Part shown: piece after piece, positions 56,960 to 64,000 of the stretch
Layout: each line of letters begins with the position of its first letter
How positions within the stretch are numbered: position 1 is the first letter of the stretch
NCBI RefSeq assembly: GCF_016808335.1
Contig: NC_053148.1
Location: forward strand, 14,598,433 to 14,662,432
Direction: 5' to 3'
Source: Panicum virgatum
Lineage: Eukaryota > Streptophyta > Magnoliopsida > Poales > Poaceae
DNA length: 64,000 nucleotides
The notes under the pieces: model-generated
Seen by the model: only the letters and a program-made list of their open reading frames with translations
Told to the model about the DNA's origin: nothing
Database searches by the model: none
Program-made: the position numbers and the translations under genes

Positions 56960-58130
56960 TCTTTTGGTTCATCGAAACTTTCTGAAATTTTGACAGCAAC
57001 TAGATAATTTCACGTGCTACATCTTTGGTAGTCAACTCAGAGGCTAATTCTAAGAGTAAGATGGTCGAAATTGTCCATTACTACACCTCTGGTTTTCTGA
57101 ATAGAGTCTCTGTATTTAGGCCATAACTCCTACTATATACATCTAATAAAGTTGAAATTTTGGAGGCATGTAGATTAGGTAGTTTGGAGCAACTTTGGTA
57201 TTCAACTCCAAGGCTAAAACAATGGTTAAGATGGTTGAAATATTCAGTCTTCGCTTCTCTGTTTTGGCTGTTTTTCAGCAGGTCGGCAATAGTGTTTCGC
57301 CTATAGCTCAGAGTATACTAGCTTCATGGATTTGAAAATTTGTGAGAACCTAGATTGTGAAATTTGTGACCACTTGGTTATTCAACTCACATCCAAGAAA
57401 AGTCATCTACAAGGGTGAAAATTTCAGCAATATCCCGTGGGATATAAATTGGACAATGAGAGTTCAATTGTACCGGAAGCAAGTTTAGAGTTTCATCACT
57501 CTAAACTGAGGGGTTCAAAAAAATTTGAAATTTTTCTAGGGTATGTATTAAGTAGTTGTGCACAACTTTTCTATTCAAGACTAAGTCTAATTAAAACCTT
57601 ATGATGGTCTTTTCCTTAAAAGTTTTCCTCACTGGATGTCCAGGAAATTCAGCAAACAGAGAGCTAGTGTTTTGTTCACCAGAGACAATCTACTGGGCAT
57701 AAAATTCTCAAACTTTTACAGAAGATGACTAAGGTAGTGCGGAACATTTCATCTTAACACTAAGGCCAGTTCAGAACCTAACAAGGTGATATGCTCAAGG
57801 TTTTGAAGTGATGTCAAACCAGAAAACAGATTGTCTAGAGAAAGAGTAATTTGACCATATCTACCAAACCAGTCGGCAAAGATAATTCAAAATTTTACAG
57901 TGAGTTCTTTATTAAGTTACCTACAACTTTTGTGTTGAACGATGTTTCAGATGAGCAATTTAAGATTGTCAAAAAATTCACTTTAGACAGATTGCTCTAA
58001 TTTGACAGATTTGTAGAAGGTTACTATAAATTTGAAAACACTAAGGTAGAGAACTTCAAAAATTCTTAAATTTTTATAGAAGGTTGGAAATGTATTTAAA
58101 TACATTTATTCTTACAGCCTAAACTTGATT
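56960..58130 (-). repeat. Degenerate tandem repeat, about 180-bp period, seven units
   Basis: An AAATTTT-centred anchor followed by ACAG-like, GTAGTT-like and CAACTTT..TTCAAC words recurs near 56975, 57155, 57335, 57520, 57705, 57890 and 58065. Units are strongly diverged but spacing is 175-190 bp. The array lies in the leader between primer site and gag and has no open frames. Confidence 0.6.
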
Positions 58131-58998
58131 CGATGTGATTTTCATATTTTAAAAATTCGAGGAAATAAGAATTTCCAGAATTTCACATACTGTCTAGATG
58201 ATCCTTAAGATCGTGTTTTAAACTTTTCGATTTTGATTTCTTTCAAAAGTTTCTTTGCTGATGAATTAGAGATGAATGCAGATCCTAATCATCCTCACCA
58301 AAGAAAATAACTGCCAAGTAATCTTGGTCTTACGTGGTTAGCTTCGGTGGCATACATAATACGTCTCTCGCTATATAGCTATTCGATATAGATATCTAGC
58401 CTAGGATTCGATTTCAAGTTAGCGTACCTGCAGAAGATTGACAGTATATAAAATGAACCTTCCGTGCTAGCACTCACGAAAGCGTTCCCATACATTACCG
58501 ATCACTATAGAACCGGCATCCATACAATTACTGCCGTATGGACAACGTTAAGCATACGTCATCGAAATAACGAATTGATTGTGTACTGTCTTTGACGGGG
58601 AATTGAATTCCAATTTCAAACCATTACTCCCCATATAATCAACTAAAGTTGGTATATGGGCAGCAGCTCAAGTAGGCCACTGCTTGAGCTCCAGCGTTCG
58701 GCTCGCATCACCGACAGGAAGGTCAGACTCCCTCAGCTGACTGAGTAAGCATACCTCCGCGGCGACGATGTAGTTGCAGAGTTTAAATTACAGAATTTAA
58801 ATACTGAAAAGTAATGTGCTGGAAGTTAGCCATACAAAATAAGCCACCTGATTATACCCATAAGATCCCCTAGGGCTTTACGTCCTAGACTTGTCCTTGG
58901 AGATCCTAAACTCTTTCGAAAACTTTAGTAGTTTTGAAGTCAAGTTTTAATTTGTTGTTTTGAAACCGAGGCTGTCATCTCTGGTAAGCTGTCTGCGA
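58131..58998 (-). other. Chromovirus leader next to the primer site
   Basis: Non-coding. It includes a short 63-codon frame (59131-58940) spanning the primer site that is a shadow. No other structure was seen. Confidence 0.45.
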
Positions 58999-59010
58999 GC
59001 TCTGATGCCA
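58999..59010 (-). other. Primer-binding site of the chromovirus (tRNA-Met)
   Basis: TGGCATCAGAGC on the minus strand, two bases inside the LTR end CCGCCACA. It differs by one base from the usual TGGTATCAGAGC. Confidence 0.85.
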
Positions 59011-59012
59011 GC

Positions 59013-62000
59013 TGTGGCGGAACCACCCAAAAATACTGGGCCCGGGTGCACTGATCTTTGTTGCTAAGCAACTCTGACCCAAATTTGGCACTCACCGGTA
59101 GTTTCTCGAGTGAAGCCTCGATAAAAGCCACGCTATTCCAGGATCAGCAGACAACACTCACACGAAGGTGAGCCCAGAGATTATAACACAGGACATTTCA
59201 TACGTCTCAGAGTGATTGCAGCGGAAGAGAAATTTATTACAAACCATGTTCAGAGTAACAAAGTATTACAGAATTCCAAACTACACAAATTATTCAAGTG
59301 TCATAGTCTCAGCGGAAGCAATAAAATATCTAACGAAAGAAAGTGACATATCGATAAAGCCCGTACGAAAGCGTCACTCAGCGGGAGGGTGGTCAGCACC
59401 GGCTGAAGGACCATCCCATTCAACAGACCAGCCCGGAGGCAAAGTACACGGCCAAGTAAGACTCGCAAACAGATCTTCAAAGTTAGTACCTGAAAAATAG
59501 TGCCACAAGCAAGGCTGAGTATACTAATACTCAGCAAGACTGACCCGTCACCGGATATAACATAGTCCGATAACTAGACATGCAAGGCTTTTTGGTTGGT
59601 GGGGTTTGTTTTGCCAAAAATGCCACTAAATGTTGATCCTTATTTTCAGATTTTTGTTAGCCATCTTCCAGTTGGATTAACCATTCTAAGTTTGCATCTA
59701 ACTCTACACAAACATGGTAGAGCAATCATTTAATCAACCAGCATTATTATCATCATCATGTTCCACTTGTTACTCTGTGTGACCGAAAACATTAAGCAGT
59801 CTCATGCCGTGAGAGGCGGACGATTCTGAATCGAATTTCAACCTGGCCAGGGGAACCTAGACCACACGTATGGGAACCAAGTCACCCACACAACATTTCC
59901 CCTTTCTTTCCAGTCCGTGGATCCGGAACACCCTCCCCGACTACAGAGCCCGACGTCTCTGCACCCGTATGTCCGGACAAAAATAAAACCTACTTCTACC
60001 AAGAGGGTGCGAGATCGTTCCACTCGCTGGTCCAATCAGGTACTTCAGCTTACCGATTACCATATTTCTCGGTATGTGGCTAGTACTTTCAAACGCTTAA
60101 CGAAATGAGCCACACACCGCGACCTTAGCCATTTTTACTACACCAGCGGGGTATCACAACTACACAACCCCGCCCGTTGTCCTTATATTTCAGCAGGAAT
60201 TAAAGTCAGTAAAATTCCTATATGCTCGCGAGAGGCAGGAAACCTCTCGACTTTTACCGTACCTAGTTAGCGGGGCAACTAGTCGAGAAAAAGATCCGGA
60301 TAACAAACATAGGTACCTAGGGATCATGCACCTAAGGTTTTCGATCAACTCCTAGAAAACGTAAATGCGCAATAAAATTATTACAACATATACAAATAGT
60401 TGGATGAATATAAGGCGTAAAATAATGTGATTATGCACCGGGGCTTGCCTTCTGGGGCACTGTTCAAAAGTAGCCTTGGGCTCTTCCGAACATTGGTTCG
60501 GGTCTTGTTTAAAGTTAGTATAATTAAAAGAGACACTCTCCGGAGTGGTAGTATTCGCGAGCACCAACTTGTAATCACCGTCGAGTAGATTTACCGTTTC
60601 TATATGCATGCAGAAATGATATTGTTACAACATGATATAAATATATTTCTTTCCTTCACTATAAAGTTGTAGTCCAGTATAGCATGTGTTTGTTGTGGTG
60701 GTCTTAGTTAACTTTATTTTCTGGGCAATCGTTTATAGAGTAGTTCTTAAATTCACTTTACTTCATAAAAGAGCTGTGTGGTTTGGTTTTTATTTTTATC
60801 ATTAAAACATAGCATGCTTTCACTATTTCATAACAACAAATTTACTCATGAGCTAGTGATGAAAAACTAAAGTAACACAGATCAGATACCCTAACATCTA
60901 TGGTATAGTTTTCAGCATCTAACCTTAAAGCAATTTACCATAACTATTCATGTAAGTAGATTACTCTAGTAGCTTCACCTTTTTGCACAGAACGTTTGAC
61001 ATGGGTTCTGGTGCTACAAATTTTACGAGAGCATCTACAAAGCATCTACTCAGCACTGAAATTTTTCCAGATTTTATTCACTTATACAGCAGAGGTGACA
61101 AAAAGAACAAAATCAGCAAGCCATTAACTAAGATTAATTATACACAGTCATGGACTAAACATGCTTCAGTAAATTTTTCAGGCATTATTTCTAGAAGATA
61201 AATTACTCATGCATTAAACTAGATATGAACATGCATATTCATTTGGACTTTAATATGACTAGTACTGCATGTGAAACTTTTACCATAGCTATTTCTCTTT
61301 CTATCTAGTAACATATCCAAAGATGAAGACCATATATGACAGATTTCTTCCAGAACAAAAATAGCAAAACTAAACATGATATCTCAAGCATGGATTATAA
61401 CTGTAAGAGTATTCAGTAAATGGTGCTCAAACTTTTCAGGAATGTTTATATGACTAAAACAAAGTTTAAAAAATAAACCTAGATTTTTCTAAGCACAGAA
61501 ACTATATATCACAAATAAAGCTTACTTATCAAGCATTAACTCAAATATATAGTTAATTAGTTCAATAATTTCTCAAACTTGCGCAACAGTAATGATTTAG
61601 TAACATTCATACAAGGAAAAAGTTTCATACACAGAACCTCATTATTTCTACCAGCATTAATACATGAGCAACACTAGTAGATTTAGGAATCTTGATCATT
61701 TGAGCAAGCAAACAATTTCAAACAGAGCTCATATTTTTACCAGGTTCTTATACCAGTACTAAGTTCAACATATCCAAAAATCAAGCATACTTACTGAACC
61801 AAACTACTAGAACATTTATGTGCTATTTAAACTAGTCTTTTTCTTATATTAAAATAAAAGCCAAATATGAAAATGTGACTGTAACAAAAGTTGTAGCTCT
61901 TGTTCTAAGGATTCCAGAACATTTCAGTTTGCATTTTTCTGATTTTTATACGATTTTCTAGGAATTTTCAAAGTTTAAGCACATTTTGCAGATTAGTCCC

Positions 62001-63439
62001 TGGAGGTTTTGGTTCTTTTAACTTGGGGTCCCTGGCCGAAATCTCAGAACAGAGGAGCGGCGGCGCTGGGATTTCCGGCGAGGAGGCTCATCGGCGGTGA
62101 GGGGTTTGTGGGGGAAAAGAGAGAGGATACCGAGGCGCACCTTATGGTGGTCTTGGATGGGTCGGGGGCGGCCGGGAGGTGGGTCGCCGGCGACGTACAG
62201 GGGCGGCGGCCATGGGAGCTCAGCTCCGGCGAGCTCGGGTGAGGTAGGGAAGGGGATATTAGGCTTGGGAGCATCGGATTTCTGAGAGGAATCCATTCAG
62301 GGGCTCGGTTGGAGCCGAGGAAGGGTGGATAGGGGTTGTCCACGGAGCTCCGGCGGAGGCCGGCCATGGTGGCGGCGGCTCTAGTTTCCTGGGCACGCGA
62401 GAAGGGTCGTGCTGGACATTTATAGGCACGGGAGGAGGGGGAGCTTCCTTAATGATGAAGGGAACCAGCCGATCGGGCAGCTCAGGCAGGGATGCGGGCA
62501 GCGGCCGGGCAGCTGTGCGACGGCGAGCAACGGCATGGCAAGCAGAGCGGCTGGCGGGGCGCGTGGCGAGGTCGGGAGCTGCCAGGGAAGGCCGGGTTCA
62601 AGCAAACCAGGGGCGCGAGGCTGGTTTTGGGCGGAGGCGCGGCGCGTGGCCGGGATAGGTGGCCGCGCCGGCGTACGGACGCCGTCGTAGGCATGGTGCA
62701 GGGAGGCGAGAAGAGGGAGATGGAGGCAGTGGCAATTTCGTAAATAAATCGAAGTTCCAAAATCAGTTCTGTAATTTCAAATTTTCTCCCTCTTCTTGGC
62801 CTCAAATGAAAAAGTGTTGAATACCACTTTTGCTCAGTTTTTCGAGATCTACAACTTTAGTGTTATGCACTTTTTCATTCGAGCAATGGTTTGAGAGTTA
62901 TTTAATTATTTCAAAAACTGCCATTTAAAGTACTTATCATTTCATGTGAATTTTGGCACTTTTACTCCTAGGCTTCAACTAGGTTTTTGTTTAACATGAC
63001 ATGGTGAATATGTAGATTCATTTTCCTATGCATAAGTGCATTGTTTTGAAAGTTATTTTTAACTTCCTTATTACTAGAAATTGAACTCTTGTTGATTTAA
63101 TTTGTTTGAATTAGTGGCTCTTCACAAATCAAAGAATGGTTCCATTAATCATTTCTTTTGATGGTTTTTCAGTTTGAATTTGATTTGCATAGAAAGTTTA
63201 TATCTCATTATGAAAGGTGTATTTTATTGCCCTAATACCACACATGTCAAGTCAAGTTTAAAAGGTGTACCAAAAATTATTTTTCAAACACATTGCACTC
63301 AAACACATGCACTCATACATTTACACACAAGTTTGCAAAAACTAGATATAGGGTTCTTATTTAAGTTTTCTTAGCTCATTCGTGTGTGAAGTTATGTTAA
63401 TTGCCTGGCTTTGGTTAAACTGACACCAGAGGTGTCACA
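59013..63439 (-). repeat. 5' LTR of the chromovirus, complete, 4.4 kb
   Basis: Begins TGTGACACC (63439) and ends CCGCCACA (59013) on the minus strand. Its U5-side 1.5 kb (59013-60579), absent from the 3' LTR, matches 1700-3277 of the plus-strand LTR at the window start. At this length it is among the longer plant LTRs. Confidence 0.85.
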
Positions 63440-64000
63440 GTCGACTGGGAGACGAACGCCTAGAAGTCCTCGTACTCCTGGTAGCTCTGGGTGAACTCCC
63501 TCGCGTCGACAGAAACTGAGCAGCAGTAGAGTATCCCCAAAAAGGACAAGAGGAAAAAGAGTAGAGGAGGCAAGGGTGAGTACACAACTCGTACTCAACA
63601 AGTATAACACAAACACAAACTATGAGGCTCTAAGGTTGGCTGACTTAACTGCATTAGCTTTTAATCTTGGCAAAATTTTATTGAAGCTATTTACTACAAG
63701 TTGATGAATTACCATAAAACCCAGTTACATAATAATTAATCAAAATTAATTATGATGCTACTGAGAACCAAACCAAACCAACCACCCGGGGAAACCCTCC
63801 TAACCAAAGGAAGATAACCCCACTAATCAAAAGGAGGATCTGGGCCGCTCATAACCGTGAGCACGGCTAGTATACCAGTTTTACACTCTGCAGAGGTTGC
63901 ACATCTTTACCCACAAGTCGTGAGCTACGCTAGTTGTTCATCACACTTCCTTAGGTGAGATGGCTAGCAAGCACACTACGAGGCCTTTACAAAGAATCTC
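63440..64000 (-). mobile_element. Part of another LTR element, running off the window
   Basis: Read on the minus strand it has ACTCACCCTTGCCTCC and similar leader wording, as found near the end of the LTR at 1-3277. CTCTGCAGAGGTTGCAC (about 63889) parallels CTCTGCAGAGCTTGTAC near 38088. This is the target DNA of the chromovirus insertion. No gene is seen. Confidence 0.45.

Larger units (their letters stand above)
51172..63439 (-). mobile_element. Chromovirus (Tekay/Del-like) gypsy element, decayed
   Basis: Minus strand: 5' LTR 63439-59013, primer site TGGCATCAGAGC, leader with a 180-bp degenerate repeat, gag (56815-56021), a repeat-bearing middle without recognisable protease or RT, integrase fragments (54747-54261), polypurine tract, and a truncated 3' LTR (54023-51172). 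The integrase wording is that of the Tekay/Del lineage. It is non-autonomous. Confidence 0.8.

Overview
The window looks like nuclear DNA of a grass, probably panicoid. The only clear host gene is a six-exon formate dehydrogenase whose 376-residue product matches the plant mitochondrial enzyme. Almost everything else is nested transposable elements of grass types: chromovirus, Athila and Tat gypsy elements, copia elements, Tourist and hAT MITEs, and an integrated plant pararetrovirus. The species cannot be fixed from sequence reading alone.

Layout. 1-3277: a chromovirus-type LTR cut by the window edge. 3279-5262: a 148-bp tandem repeat split by a hAT MITE, then a second LTR fragment. 5263-7714: three MITEs and a GC-rich upstream region. 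7715-11805: formate dehydrogenase (+), with a gene-fragment-carrying Tourist-like element in intron 2. 11806-15045: 3' UTR, a MITE, a 717-bp hAT element and unassigned DNA. 15046-24509: a large decayed terminal-inverted-repeat element sitting in (TA)n. It contains a Tourist MITE and a complete copia-type insertion (19373-23074) whose gag-protease-integrase block runs opposite to its LTR, primer-site and polypurine signals.

24527-29618: an AT-rich endogenous pararetrovirus (Caulimoviridae) on the minus strand. It has movement-protein, capsid and zinc-knuckle remnants, no reverse transcriptase, duplicated leader/primer-site segments, and a roughly 560-bp inverted repeat of its leader. 29619-36676: a minus-strand Athila/Tat-like element with no pol. 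36690-39222: fragments of other LTR elements plus a hAT MITE. 39223-40719: a solo Athila-like LTR. 40720-41769: LTR-like filler. 41770-48508: a minus-strand Athila element with its 3' LTR, integrase, RNase H and a broken RT. 48509-49711: a SIRE-like copia LTR. 49712-50027: a Tat RNase H fragment cut by a plus-strand chromovirus LTR (50028-51171). 51172-63439: a minus-strand chromovirus with 4.4-kb LTRs (the 3' one truncated), decayed gag and integrase, and a strikingly regular 180-bp degenerate repeat. 63440-64000: part of a further LTR element.

Outside formate dehydrogenase no transposon gene is intact. The most unusual structures are the antisense gag-integrase block, the pararetroviral leader palindrome, the 180-bp periodic array, and a dispersed bipartite GGCCGGCC motif in the Athila region.
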